A DNA stretch of 64,000 bases from Streptomyces jeddahensis (GCF_001642995.1 NZ_LOHS01000102.1:1-64000); one strand, 5' to 3'; positions 8,858 to 17,949 are shown, numbered from the stretch's first letter. The notes: generated by a model from the letters alone, not told the origin. A program made the numbers and translations.

Positions 8858-9068
8858 GGTGTTGGCCTTTCTCGTTTCCTGGCCTGGTGTGCCAGATCTC
8901 TTGGCGCATTCGCAGGCGCCGAGCGCCATGCGCATGTGTTCTCGGGCTGGCTTTTGGGCAGCGGCGGTAACTGCTGTAAGTGGCCCGGCATAGAGATAGT
9001 ACGGATGAGTGGTGTCTGTTGTTTCTCTCGGGTGATGCCTTTCGCTCACCCCGAGCTTCAGAACGCCT

Positions 9069-10103
9069 TTACGTTAGTGCTGCCCGTGGGCCTACTGCAG
9101 CGTGGGTTGGAGTGTCCTCGTGGGGGAGCTGCCACAGGATTTCGTCGGTGTCTCGACGGTGCTGCCAAGCGGCCAGGACGCGGGTGGTCGTGAGCCGGTC
9201 GAGCAACTCTGCGGTCTGGTGGGGGGAGTGCCCGCACAAACGGGCGAGGTCCTCCATGTCGGCGTGGTGGTGGACCTCGGCGGAGGCGTATGCGGCCAGC
9301 ACCAGTGCGGTCAGTTGCACTGCGGGTGGTGCGGTGTGCGGCAGGAGCAGCGGCGCGGGGCGCAAAGCCCAATGGGCGGCGCGGCGGCGTGCACTGCGAC
9401 CGGGAGACTGGTCCAGGACCGCCTCATCCAGCAGTTGCACCTCTACGGGCGCCGACCTGAGGTCGGGCAGCGTAAGCCAGTTGGTGTGGGCCAGTTCCTG
9501 CCACAGTTCTTGGCGTCCGTACAGGCGCATGCCGCGCAGCAGACCCGAGGGCAGCCAGACACACCCGCGGGCGTTGACGCGTAGGGCGCATTGCAAGGCG
9601 AGCAGCCAGGCAGCGGGGGAGGTGAAGCGGGGGAGTGCGGCGGCGAGGTAGGTGAGCATTTCCCGCACGCGGGTGCGCTCGCGTGGCCCGTGCGGTGGCT
9701 CCCCGGCTTTGCGGGGGGAGTGATGCGCACGGGTGGTGCCAAGCGGCGTGTCGGGCACGACGGCGGTGTGGCTGGTGGCGGCGGCGCAGGCGGCGCAAGC
9801 ATCGGCCAGGCGCCACATGCGGCCGTTGCGGTCACGGGTCAGGGCCAGGAGGACTGGGCCGGAGCAGCCGCGGTGACGCGGATGCCAGTGGCACTCCCGG
9901 ACCCGGCACTGGCAGATGCGCAGGTGCCGGGGCAGCGCGTCCGCGCGGGCATGCCCGGCCAAATGCGTCAGGGCGGCCGAGCGCGCCGACGCGGCTTCCA
10001 GGGGCCGGGCCTGCGGCGGGCAATGGGGACAGGCCAGCAGCGGGCCGCCCGATTGCGGGCGCAGTTCCACGGTCCACACGCGCCGCACCGTGGTATGCGT
10101 CAT
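9069..10103 (-). CDS. Cys-rich putative zinc-binding protein with winged-helix end
   Basis: The 344-residue protein has an N-terminal cysteine/histidine region that could bind two or more zinc ions: LACPHCPP, then LRICQCRVRECHWHPRHRGC, then ADACAACAAA. The C-terminal ~80 residues resemble a winged helix (MEDLARLCGHSPHQTAELLDRL with LAAWQHRRD wing). This suggests a DNA-binding regulator, but the family function is unknown. ATG 10103 follows TGAGG at 7 bp. It is divergent from an XRE gene across a region with three palindromic sites, so the two are probably co-regulated. Confidence 0.55.
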   Translation of the reverse strand: MTHTTVRRVWTVELRPQSGGPLLACPHCPPQARPLEAASARSAALTHLAGHARADALPRHLRICQCRVRECHWHPRHRGCSGPVLLALTRDRNGRMWRLADACAACAAATSHTAVVPDTPLGTTRAHHSPRKAGEPPHGPRERTRVREMLTYLAAALPRFTSPAAWLLALQCALRVNARGCVWLPSGLLRGMRLYGRQELWQELAHTNWLTLPDLRSAPVEVQLLDEAVLDQSPGRSARRRAAHWALRPAPLLLPHTAPPAVQLTALVLAAYASAEVHHHADMEDLARLCGHSPHQTAELLDRLTTTRVLAAWQHRRDTDEILWQLPHEDTPTHAAVGPRAALT

Positions 10104-10187
10104 AGGCAGCCTCATTGGGCTCGTCGTCCTCCCAACTGGGGTGCGTCGCCTCCGTTGCTGACCACTGCACGGGCGGGACGCACGGTC

Positions 10188-10203
10188 GTGCAGAGCTCTG
10201 CAC
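10188..10203. promoter_or_regulatory. Palindromic operator 1, GTGCAGAGCTCTGCAC
   Basis: This is a perfect 16-bp palindrome in the divergent region between the Cys-rich gene (start 10103) and the XRE gene (start 10284). Its core TGCAGAG-CTCTGCA recurs at 10232-10249. Confidence 0.7.
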
Positions 10204-10231
10204 ACTAAATGTCACTCCTCCCTTAGCAAAT

Positions 10232-10249
10232 AGTGCAGAGGTCTGCACT
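10232..10249. promoter_or_regulatory. Palindromic operator 2, AGTGCAGAGGTCTGCACT
   Basis: AGTGCAGA and TCTGCACT are 8-bp inverted arms around GG. The centre is 45 bp from that of operator 1. The degenerate third copy GCAGGGTCCTGC at 10256-10267 is centred 21 bp further on, two helical turns, and ends 16 bp before the XRE start. Confidence 0.7.
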
Positions 10250-10283
10250 GACAGGGCAGGGTCCTGCACCGTGCGATGGTCGG

Positions 10284-10547
10284 GTGACGATCTTCCCGCC
10301 CGACCCCAATCTCACCGCGCTGCGTGTCGAGCTCGCGCGGCTGAGGGTCGAGCGCGGATGGACCTTCGATGAACTCGCCAGCCGCAGCGGTCTGGCCCGG
10401 CGCACCCTCATCGACCTCGAACACGGCCGCACCACCGGCAGCATCACGACTTGGCACGCCCTTGCCCATGCCCTCGGCGTCCCGATCGAGCACCCACTCG
10501 CCACCCTCTGCGACGGCCACACCCCGCCCCAATCGAAAGGCGCCTGA
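10284..10547 (+). CDS. Small XRE-family regulator
   Basis: The 87-residue protein is almost entirely one helix-turn-helix domain. It starts at ELARLRVERGWTFDELA, continues with the recognition helix SGLARRTLIDLEHGRT, and ends with WHALAHALGVPIEHPL. Such single-domain XRE proteins usually bind as dimers to palindromes, and three related palindromes sit immediately upstream, so autoregulation is likely. GTG 10284 is the only reasonable start near the HTH. No clear Shine-Dalgarno is present, so a leaderless or weakly translated mRNA is possible. Confidence 0.75.
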   Translation: MTIFPPDPNLTALRVELARLRVERGWTFDELASRSGLARRTLIDLEHGRTTGSITTWHALAHALGVPIEHPLATLCDGHTPPQSKGA

Positions 10548-10606
10548 CCCGCGGCCGCACCCGCCGTGCGCTGAACGCAAATCACCCGAACGGCGAGTCG
10601 CTATAG

Positions 10607-10620
10607 AACGTACAATCGTT
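10607..10620 (+). promoter_or_regulatory. Possible promoter, TACAAT in an AACG/CGTT palindrome
   Basis: TACAAT (10611-10616) is a near-consensus -10 box flanked by AACG and CGTT. A second inverted repeat, CGTGCCA-CC-TGGCACG, lies at 10691-10706 just before the next gene. No clear -35 was found. Confidence 0.35.
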
Positions 10621-10715
10621 GATCCGTCCATGCGTTCGCTGCTGTTGCGTCGTTAGCGGGACACCAACCTCGCGAACCCTGCTTCTGTGACGTGCCACCT
10701 GGCACGGTCCCCGCC

Positions 10716-11582
10716 ATGAGCCCCCAAACGCCATCCGCTGCCTGCCGCTGGGACGGCGCCCCACGCACCACGCATCCCCGCCGGCCACTGCGGGTGGCTG
10801 CCACCAGTCCCAGCCGCCTGCTGCGCGCAGGTCAGAGCAGCCGCTGCCGTCGATGCGGCAACCGCATCGACTGGTATCAGCGCGCCGACCAGCGGCCCAT
10901 CGCCCTTCACCCGACGGAACTGCCCGCCGTCCAGGTCCCTGCCTCCTGCCGCTGGCACCTGAGCTGCGGCATCGCCCACCCTCACGGCGACGGCAGCGCC
11001 TGGTGCCGTATCCCGCACACGGTGCTTTGCCCCGGCCGCACCCCAACCGCCCGGATCAGTTTGTGCATTGAGGCGGCACGCCGACAGCTCGCCGTCCACT
11101 CTCGCCGCCTGATCGACACCGGCGCCTTCACCCCCGCCACGCCCCCTCCTGTTAGCGAACCGGCCGCCGGCAGCGGCCGCCTCACACGTCCGGTCGTGCA
11201 GATGCTGCTGGGCCGCTACATCGCCGAACAACCCATCGAGGACATCCGCTGCGTGACTCAGACCCGCCACCGCCACCGCTGCCCCAAGCCCGTCCATGCG
11301 CCTGACAGGCCAGGCGGGCGGTGGATGCTGCTACCGGCCTGCCGCCCACAGCGCGGCCAACTAACCCTGCCGGACGGGCTTATGGCCGTCTACGACCTCG
11401 GTCACCAGCCGTACGCGGAACAGCTGCGCTGGCGCACCCAGCGCTGTCCCGCCCACGCCGCTGTCCCTGGAGCCCCTGACCTCGCCCTGGCCGGATGGCA
11501 GGTCTTCGACCCCCTCCTGCACTCCGAATACATCAAAACCGACCTCCCGGTCACCCCGTCAGGCCGCCGCACGGAGGCATGA
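10716..11582 (+). CDS. DUF6083-type protein
   Basis: The 288-residue protein resembles the Streptomyces DUF6083 family in ACRWDGAPRTTHPRRPLRV, CRRCGNRIDWYQR and HPTELPAV...SCRWHLSCGIAHPHGDGSAWCRIPH. The paired cysteines (CRRCG and later SCRWHLSC) look like a treble-clef zinc site. No function is known. ATG 10716 has no convincing RBS; GTG 10692 in the same frame is an alternative. The stop overlaps the next start (ATGA), placing it first in a three-gene operon ending in a helicase. Confidence 0.6.
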   Translation: MSPQTPSAACRWDGAPRTTHPRRPLRVAATSPSRLLRAGQSSRCRRCGNRIDWYQRADQRPIALHPTELPAVQVPASCRWHLSCGIAHPHGDGSAWCRIPHTVLCPGRTPTARISLCIEAARRQLAVHSRRLIDTGAFTPATPPPVSEPAAGSGRLTRPVVQMLLGRYIAEQPIEDIRCVTQTRHRHRCPKPVHAPDRPGGRWMLLPACRPQRGQLTLPDGLMAVYDLGHQPYAEQLRWRTQRCPAHAAVPGAPDLALAGWQVFDPLLHSEYIKTDLPVTPSGRRTEA

Positions 11583-12061
11583 CGATGCCCCACCACGCCC
11601 TCGAGATCACTTTGACAAGGCCCCCTCACCCCCGACGACCCCGTCACGCCACCAACCGGCAGCCCCTGGCGCCCAACCACGACGCCACCCGCCTCATGGC
11701 CCTCCTGCCCGCCAAAACGCCCGGCCGGGCCGCACATCGTCTGCGCCAGCGTCTCGACACCCGGCTGCCCATCGACGTGATCACCACCCACTACCCGGAC
11801 GCCAGCGGTCAGATCCTGCTCAACGTCGCCTTCTCGCCCACCACGCACGCCACCCTTCGCCACGCCGCCGACAGCGCGGGGCAATCCCTGGAACTCTTCG
11901 TGAAACTGGCACTGCACCGGGCCCTGGCCCAGCACGCCAGCGACGAGGCCGACCGCCTCGACCAAGCCGTGCACCACCTGCTCACGGGTACGACACCCGC
12001 ACACCTCCTGGCGGCCGTCGGACACGCACTGACCCGCACCCCCGGAGCTGCGCCGTGCTGA
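11579..12061 (+). CDS. Hypothetical protein with possible ribbon-helix-helix region
   Basis: The 160-residue protein starts at ATG 11579 with ACGGAGG directly upstream, overlapping the previous stop. The first 45 residues are Pro/His/Arg-rich. The middle has a strand-like segment (GQILLNVAFSPTTHATLR) and a helical stretch (AGQSLELFVKLALHRALAQH) that could be a ribbon-helix-helix-like fold. The stop codon overlaps the helicase GTG, so translation is coupled. I do not recognise the family with confidence. Confidence 0.55.
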   Translation: MTMPHHALEITLTRPPHPRRPRHATNRQPLAPNHDATRLMALLPAKTPGRAAHRLRQRLDTRLPIDVITTHYPDASGQILLNVAFSPTTHATLRHAADSAGQSLELFVKLALHRALAQHASDEADRLDQAVHHLLTGTTPAHLLAAVGHALTRTPGAAPC

Positions 12062-13221
12062 CCCCGACCGACGAACAGAGCGCCGCAGCCGACGCCTTCC
12101 GCACCGGTGACCACCTGGCGCTGCAGGCCGGCGCGGGAACTGGCAAGACCACCACCCTCGCCCTGCTCGCCCGCACCACGAAACGCCGCGGCCGTTACCT
12201 CGCCTACAACCGGGCCATCGCCCAGGACGCCACCGCCCGCTTCCCCGCGAATGTCCTGTGCAAGACCGCCCACGCCCTCGCCTACGCCGCCGTCGGCCAC
12301 CAATACACCCGCCGCCTGAACGCACCCCGCCGACCCGCCTGGCAAACCGGCCAGGCCCTCGGCATCACCAAAGCCCTCCGCATCGGCGAACGCGACCTAT
12401 CGCAAAGGACCCTCTCCAACGCCATGCTGCGCACGGTGACCCGCTTCTGCCACACCGCCGACCCGGCCATCACCCGCCACCACGTGCCCCGCCTGCGCGG
12501 CCTCGAGGACAAAAAGCTGTACGCCGAACTCGCCGCCCACATCGTGCCCTTCGCCCGCAAAGCCTGGACGGACCTGCAAAACCCTGAGGACGGCGCAGTC
12601 CGCTTCGACCACGACCACTACCTGAAAATCTGGGCCCTTACCCAACCGAAGATCGACGCCGACTTCCTCCTCCTGGACGAGGCCCAGGACACCAACCCCG
12701 TCGTCGAACAGATCTTCCTCGCCCAGCGCAGCCATGCCCAACTGGTCATGGTCGGCGACTCCGCCCAGGCCATCTACCACTGGCGCGGCGCCAAAGACGT
12801 CATGACCGGCTTCGACGGCACCCAGCTCGCCCTCTCGCAGTCCTTCCGCTTTGGCCCCCACCTCGCCGACGAGGCCAACCGCTGGCTTTGCATCGCCCAC
12901 GCCCCCATCCGCCTCACTGGCAGTACCACAGTGCCCACCGAACTCGGCCCCGTAAGCCGGCCCGACGCGGTGCTGTGCCGCACCAATGTCGGCGCCATGG
13001 CCCAGGCCATGGACCTGCTGGCCGCCGGACACCAGGTGGGGCTCGTCGGGGGAGGAGACAGCCTGCGCGCTCTAGCCCTGGCCGCCCGCGACCTGAAAGA
13101 CGCCGGGTTGGCATCGGTGCACAGCTGCGCCGCTGTGTGGCCACTTCCGCTCGTGGCAGGAGTCCTCGGCCCGACCGGCCCGGTCGGCCTGTGGTCTGGG
13201 GGATGGTTGCGTGATCAGTGA
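12055..13221 (+). pseudogene. 3'-truncated UvrD/Rep-like superfamily 1 helicase
   Basis: The frame encodes Walker A (QAGAGTGKTTT), a motif Ia region, Walker B (FLLLDEAQDTNP), motif III (VMVGDSAQAIYHWRG) and motif IV (LSQSFRFG). After GGGDSLRALALAARDLKDAG, around 13100, the family sequence stops. The last ~38 residues read like unrelated DNA. Motifs V and VI needed for ATP-driven unwinding are missing, so this is probably inactive. GTG 12055 follows CCGGAG and overlaps the upstream stop. The break marks the right edge of the telomere/plasmid-like block. Confidence 0.7.
13168..13189 (-). terminator. Terminator of the leftward TetR-controlled operon
   Basis: CCGACCG (13171-13177) and CGGTCGG (13181-13187) form a short GC-rich stem with flanking GG/CC. 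It lies ~25 bp beyond the stop of the last operon gene at 13215. Confidence 0.55.
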
Positions 13222-14075
13222 TCGGGGGTGGGTCGGTCGTTGATGAAGGAGTGCAGCAGGGTGTTGACGAGGTCGGGACGGGTGGCGAAGGCGAAGTGGT
13301 CGGTGCCGGGGAGTTCGGCCAGACGGGCCTGGGGGATGGTCTGGCGGAGGTGCAGGGAGACGCTCGAGGGGACTTCCTGGCCGATCGTGCTGCTCATCAC
13401 CAGGGTGGGGACGGTGATGGCGGGCAGCAGGTGGCGGTCGTCGTCGAGTGAGATGTTGTCGAAGAAGCCGAGCAGGGTCTCCACGCCCGCGTTGTAGCTC
13501 ATCTCGCTGAACCAGGAGCCGAGCTCCGTGGCGCGGGCGGTGTCGACGTCGGCGAAGACCAGGTCTGGGTCGAGGACCGCGTCGGTGATTCCTTCGATGC
13601 CGCCCTCGCGGGCGGCGTCGGTGAAGTGGGCGATGCCGGCGTCGTCGAAACCGTGTGGCCAGTCGTCGCTGCGGCGGAACTTGGGGGAGCCGTTGAGGAC
13701 GGCGAGCTTGCCTAGCAGCTGAGGGTGCTGAGCGGCGAACCGTAGTGCGACGTGCCCTGCGGACGCGAAGCCGACCACTGTGGGGCTGTCCAGGCGGAGG
13801 TGGGTGATGAGGGCAGCGAGGTCGGCGGTGTACAGCGCGGTGACGCTGCCCACGTTCGGAGGCAGTTTGTCGGAGGCGCCGTAGCCGCGCAGGTCGAGGA
13901 AGACGTTGCGGGCGTGGGGGTCGAAGAACTCCTTCTGGGCGGCCCAGGAGCGGGAGTCCAGGGGCAGGCCGTGCACCCATACGATGGGCCGGCTGCCCGT
14001 GCCTGTCTCGTAGTAGGCGATCCGGCCGCCGTCCACGTCGAGGTGGCGGGCCTGGTCGAAGGTCAGCGGAGGCAT
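13215..14075 (-). CDS. Alpha/beta hydrolase fold protein with unusual nucleophile elbow
   Basis: The 286-residue protein has the hydrolase fold landmarks: IVWVHGLPLDSRSW (oxyanion HG), LDLRGYGASDKLP, and a C-terminal ELPGTDHFAF that supplies the catalytic His. At the nucleophile elbow the usual VGxSxGGHVAL pattern reads VGFASAGHVAL. The residue at the Ser position is therefore Ala, with a Ser one place later. The protein may be a lyase- or cofactor-free oxygenase-type member, or use the shifted Ser. ATG 14075 follows AGGAG. It is the last gene of the leftward operon, 61 bp after the DUF5624-like gene. Confidence 0.8.
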   Translation of the reverse strand: MPPLTFDQARHLDVDGGRIAYYETGTGSRPIVWVHGLPLDSRSWAAQKEFFDPHARNVFLDLRGYGASDKLPPNVGSVTALYTADLAALITHLRLDSPTVVGFASAGHVALRFAAQHPQLLGKLAVLNGSPKFRRSDDWPHGFDDAGIAHFTDAAREGGIEGITDAVLDPDLVFADVDTARATELGSWFSEMSYNAGVETLLGFFDNISLDDDRHLLPAITVPTLVMSSTIGQEVPSSVSLHLRQTIPQARLAELPGTDHFAFATRPDLVNTLLHSFINDRPTPDH

Positions 14076-14136
14076 GCGTCGTGCTCCTGGCATCGGGCGG
14101 AAGGTGCCGCGGCGCGGCACCTTCGGCTGGTGGTGA

Positions 14137-15309
14137 TTACAGACCGGTCGGGTAGGTGACGTTGTCCAGGCCGGGCACGGTCACCTTGGCCGGGTCGTTG
14201 TCGGCGGCGACGAGCTGGCTGACGGCGAAGTCGGTGACGGAGCCGGACAGCAGCTGCCTGGGGTCCTCCAGCACCATGCGCAGGCGGGTGGTCATGGCGC
14301 GCCAGTCGTCGGGGCCGTGGATGACGGGCATCTCGCTGATCTCGGTGACGGACGGGTCGGTGATGTCGGGGACGGCGAGGCGGCCTGGGGCGTAGCGAGG
14401 CAGGTGGGGGAACATCAGATCGCCCAGTTCGACGGTGGCGCGGGTGTTGGACCAGATCTGGCGCAGTGGCTGCTCCAGGGCTGCCACCTTCGACAGGTCT
14501 GCGTCGAGCGGGGTGGTGAAGGTGGGGGCGTGGGGCGCCATGTAGAGGCGTTCGAGAGGGAGCTGGTAGCCGGAGGCGCCCAGGAGCATCGTGGCGACGC
14601 TGGAGGTGTTCCAGGTGACACCGGCGGTGGGACGCCCCTGCTTGCCGGCGATGACCACCATGGCCCGGCTCCAGTCGATCTCCTGCTCACCAAACCAGTG
14701 GATGATCCGGCGGGAGATGTCCAGCCCGGTGAGGAAGAACGTGGCGATCATCATGTGGTTGACGGTTCCGTGGCCTTCGGCGCTGCCCTTGTCCAGGTAC
14801 TCGGTGCGCAGGGCGGCGGCGTTGAAACGGCTTTCGTCCTTGAGGGCCGCGCTGAGGAAGCGGTCGGTGACGGCGAAGGTGTAGTCGGCCATGTCGGCGA
14901 TGGCCTGCTCGCGGCCGCGGTAGGTCTCGACGGCGATGGTGTCGCGCCACAGCTCGGCGCTGTTGGCCTCCCGGCTGCGCCGCACCTGGGTCAGCAGCCG
15001 TTCGGCGTCGGCGCGCCAGCCGGGGGCGGCGTACTTCTCCCGCAGCTGCACCAGGGTGGCGAGGGCGGGGCCGAGGTGGGACACGCCGGCGAGTTCCTTG
15101 AAGCCCTGGGTGGAGAAGCGGAAGCCCTCGACCGTGGGCGGTTTGCCACCGCCGGGGTAGAGCGCGAAGTCGGTGCCGGTGGCGACGATCAGCGGTGCGT
15201 CGGCCGTGTCGGCGGCGGCGGTACGGGTGAGGTGGGCGCCGATGCTGGTGGGGCCGGCCGTGTAGGTGGTGAACAGGTCGACGAGCTCGGGGCTTTCGTT
15301 GGCGGCCAT
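14137..15309 (-). CDS. DUF5624-like protein
   Basis: This 390-residue soluble protein resembles the DUF5624 family. Supporting segments are ELVDLFTTYTAGPTSIG near the N terminus, IVATGTDFALYPGGGK, FKELAGVSHLGPALATL, and ERLYMAPHAPTF with the IWSNTRATVELG segment near residue 300. No signal peptide, membrane segment or cofactor motif is evident. AAGGAAC precedes ATG 15309. It is the fifth gene of the TetR-controlled operon, 48 bp after the EAR propeller gene. The family has no established biochemical role that I know of. Confidence 0.6.
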   Translation of the reverse strand: MAANESPELVDLFTTYTAGPTSIGAHLTRTAAADTADAPLIVATGTDFALYPGGGKPPTVEGFRFSTQGFKELAGVSHLGPALATLVQLREKYAAPGWRADAERLLTQVRRSREANSAELWRDTIAVETYRGREQAIADMADYTFAVTDRFLSAALKDESRFNAAALRTEYLDKGSAEGHGTVNHMMIATFFLTGLDISRRIIHWFGEQEIDWSRAMVVIAGKQGRPTAGVTWNTSSVATMLLGASGYQLPLERLYMAPHAPTFTTPLDADLSKVAALEQPLRQIWSNTRATVELGDLMFPHLPRYAPGRLAVPDITDPSVTEISEMPVIHGPDDWRAMTTRLRMVLEDPRQLLSGSVTDFAVSQLVAADNDPAKVTVPGLDNVTYPTGL

Positions 15310-15357
15310 GGGTGTTCCTTGTCGTGGAGCAAAAGGAGCGGAGGGGGGGCGGGGGTT

Positions 15358-16452
15358 TTAGAGGGCGAAGCGGTAGAGGATGGTGCGGGCGGCGAAGCGC
15401 ACGTCGGCGGTGAGGCTGTGGGAAACCGCGATGAGCAGGCCCTCCTCGTCGTCGTCGATGACGGCGACGTCGGTGGCGCCCGTGGTGGGGAAGGTCTCTG
15501 TCTGCACCAGCTGCCCGTCGCGCCACTGGTAGATCTCCGAGTCGAGGTCGGTGGTCGGGTCGGCCGGAGTGCCCAGGACGAAGTTCACGCGCACGACGTA
15601 CACGGTCCCGTCCGCAGCCGGTACGACGGCGAACTCGCGCGCTCCCAGCCCGGGCAGCGTCTGATGGACGACGAAGCGGGAGCCGTCCCAGCGCAGCAGC
15701 TGCGACTCGCTCTGCAGCCGGGCCACCAGCAGGAAGAAGTCGCCGCCTGCGGTGAAGTGCACGAACGCGCGGCCGTGCCGGTCGGCTAGCTCCTGGTGCG
15801 GCTGGAACCTCTCTCCGTCGAAGCGGTAGAGCACCGACGGACCGACGTGCTCCGCGTGCGCCAGGAAGTGCTGGCCGTCGACGGTGAAGGCATGCCAGTT
15901 GTATGCCCACTTCGAGTCGATGTCCTGGAAGTGGACGAAGCGTTCACCGTCCCAGACGAATATCCGGGAGGGCAGGTTGTCGTCCTCCTGCCCGGGGATG
16001 ACCACCCCCTGGGCCAGGGCCAGGAAGTGACGGTTCTCGATCGTGAAGTGCTTCCACTGTTTGGCGGCGAAGCTGTCGAAGGACTGGAACTCGACGAAGG
16101 AGCTGCCGTCCCATTCCAGGACACGCGAGGTGGCGGCGAACTGATAAGGGCCCTTACCGGTGCGGATGCTGGCCACGGCGAGGAAGGCGCGGTCGCCGAT
16201 GCGGAAGAACTCCGCGTCCTCGCCGCCCGGCAACGACACGCGCTGGAACGGCTCGTACCCCTGCTTGCCGCGCTTGAGCAGCAGCAGGTCGGTGTCGCTG
16301 TCTCCCCCGTTCATGTCCACTGGGGTGTCTGGCACGTCGTAGGCGAGCTGGGGAATGGCGAGCAGATGCAGGCCGTCCAGGTCGAAGGGCTCCACGCCCC
16401 GGGCGCCCGAGGTGGGGATGGACTGGAACTCGGTGAGGTGTGTGCTGGGCAT
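15358..16452 (-). CDS. EAR/EPTP-repeat seven-bladed propeller protein
   Basis: The 364-residue protein is built of about seven ~45-residue EAR (epitempin) repeats. Each begins like FQSIPTSGARGVEPFDLDG and ends like RVLEWDGSSFVEFQ or RFVHFQDIDS. Further blades have YRFDGERFQPHQEL, LRWDGSRFVVHQTL and IYQWRDGQLVQTETF. Seven such units fit a seven-bladed beta-propeller. EAR repeats are best known from animal extracellular proteins (LGI1, TSPEAR) and are uncommon in bacteria. No signal peptide is visible, so it probably acts in the cytoplasm as a binding scaffold. It lies between a flavin oxidase and the DUF5624-like gene. Confidence 0.75.
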   Translation of the reverse strand: MPSTHLTEFQSIPTSGARGVEPFDLDGLHLLAIPQLAYDVPDTPVDMNGGDSDTDLLLLKRGKQGYEPFQRVSLPGGEDAEFFRIGDRAFLAVASIRTGKGPYQFAATSRVLEWDGSSFVEFQSFDSFAAKQWKHFTIENRHFLALAQGVVIPGQEDDNLPSRIFVWDGERFVHFQDIDSKWAYNWHAFTVDGQHFLAHAEHVGPSVLYRFDGERFQPHQELADRHGRAFVHFTAGGDFFLLVARLQSESQLLRWDGSRFVVHQTLPGLGAREFAVVPAADGTVYVVRVNFVLGTPADPTTDLDSEIYQWRDGQLVQTETFPTTGATDVAVIDDDEEGLLIAVSHSLTADVRFAARTILYRFAL

Positions 16453-16548
16453 GGTTGTCGGGCCTCTCCGCAGGAAGTACGGGTGGTGGGTGCGTTGACC
16501 GGGCGGGGTCCGTGTCGACGTGTCGCCCCGGGGCTGCCGTGATGCGGG

Positions 16549-17901
16549 TCAGCCGGGAAGGTCCGCCGAGGGCAGGGCGAAGTTGTTGTCGAAGACGTGG
16601 TCGGGGTCGTAGCGCGACTTGAGGACCATGAGCCGGTCGAGCACCGCTCCGGGGAAGGCGTCCTGCAGCTGTCGTGGTCCGGTGCCCGTTTCGAAGCTCA
16701 GGTAGAGCCCCTTGAGGTGTGGGTGAAGCTGTTCCCAGTGCCGGTCGAGGTTCTTGCGTCCCGCCGGCAGGGTGGCGGCCATCAGCGAGAAGTTCTGCGT
16801 GCGGTGCGCGTAGGCCGTCGAGGTCGAGGGCGTGTCGTTGACCGCTCCGCCGACGGACCGCAGCTGCACCATGGGCGCCCTTGCGGCCACCAGCAGCGAT
16901 GCGATGGCCGCGGCGGCGGGCTCGGTGAGGTGTTCCAGCAGCCCGGACCGCGACACCGCAAGCGGCTGCTGCGCGTGCTGCGCCGCGTGCGTGGCCGGCA
17001 GCAGTTGGTGGTACGGAGTGACGAAGGCCTGGTTTTGCAGCACGGGCCCGGAGGCCACAACGGGTGCGAGCGCCTCGCGCGCCGCCTCCCGGTCCGCCCC
17101 CGCGTGCACGGTCATCGCCTGGGCGACGGGCTTTCCACCGGGGCCCGCCATGAGCGTCAGGAAGCTGGTGACCGTTCGGGGCGCCGCCTCCACGGCAGCC
17201 CCCCACCGGGTCAGGAACGCCGCTGTGTCCCCGGCGTCGAAAACGGTGACTGCGGCGATCACGTCGCCCACCGGCTTCGCCTGGAACTCGAACGCCGTCG
17301 CGACCCCGAAGTTGGCTCCCGCGCCGCGCACCGCCCAGAACAGATCCGGGTCGTGATCGGCGTCGGTCCGCACGGGGGAGCCGTCCGCTAGGACCAGTTC
17401 GGCGGCGCGCATGTGATCGATGGTGAGGCCGTGCAGCCGGGACATGAGGCCGATACCGCCGGTGGTGGCCAGCCCGCCGACTCCGACGTCTCCGGTGTCT
17501 CCGGAGGACAGGGCCAGACCGTGGGGCGCGAGCTGGGCGGCGACGTCTCCCCAGCGTGCTCCCGCTTCCACACGTACCAGCCCGGATCGGGCGTCGAGCA
17601 CTTTCACGGCGTTGAGTGCGGAGAGGTCGACGACGATGCCGCCGTCGTTGGTGGAGCGGCCGCTGATGCCGTGGCCGCCGCTGCGCACGGTGAGGGGAAG
17701 CTGTGCGGTGCGGGCGTGGGCCAGGGCGGCTGCGATGTCCTCGTGATCGCGGACGCGTATCACGGCGGCCGGTGATCCGGTGCGGGTGTAGGTGTGCCGC
17801 ACGTTGTCGTAGTCGCCATCGCCCGGCCGGATCGCGGCTGCGGCGAGACTGTCGGGCAGGGGAAGCCGAGAGGCCGGCGGTGAGCTGTCGATGGTGCGCA
17901 T
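16549..17901 (-). CDS. BBE-type FAD-linked oxidase
   Basis: This 450-residue protein has the PCMH FAD domain in its first half. RSGGHGISGRSTNDGG carries the His that usually forms the 8-alpha-histidyl FAD bond, and TGGIGLMSRLHGLTID follows. The C terminus shows the berberine-bridge tail KSRYDPDHVFDNNFAL. The Cys that forms the second flavin bond in bicovalent members is absent (GDTGDVGVGG), suggesting single covalent FAD. Such enzymes oxidise alcohols, sugars or amines, giving H2O2. GGAGG precedes ATG 17901. It is third in the operon after the hydrolase and SDR. Confidence 0.88.
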   Translation of the reverse strand: MRTIDSSPPASRLPLPDSLAAAAIRPGDGDYDNVRHTYTRTGSPAAVIRVRDHEDIAAALAHARTAQLPLTVRSGGHGISGRSTNDGGIVVDLSALNAVKVLDARSGLVRVEAGARWGDVAAQLAPHGLALSSGDTGDVGVGGLATTGGIGLMSRLHGLTIDHMRAAELVLADGSPVRTDADHDPDLFWAVRGAGANFGVATAFEFQAKPVGDVIAAVTVFDAGDTAAFLTRWGAAVEAAPRTVTSFLTLMAGPGGKPVAQAMTVHAGADREAAREALAPVVASGPVLQNQAFVTPYHQLLPATHAAQHAQQPLAVSRSGLLEHLTEPAAAAIASLLVAARAPMVQLRSVGGAVNDTPSTSTAYAHRTQNFSLMAATLPAGRKNLDRHWEQLHPHLKGLYLSFETGTGPRQLQDAFPGAVLDRLMVLKSRYDPDHVFDNNFALPSADLPG

Positions 17902-17949
17902 GGATGCCTCCGCGGTCTCCGTAGGGGGACGGGGATCCGCACATGTCCT

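Noticed and set aside
14317..15789. 490-codon plus-strand frame
   Set aside because: It is antisense to the DUF5624-like and EAR genes; Gly/Val/Glu-rich shadow without motifs.
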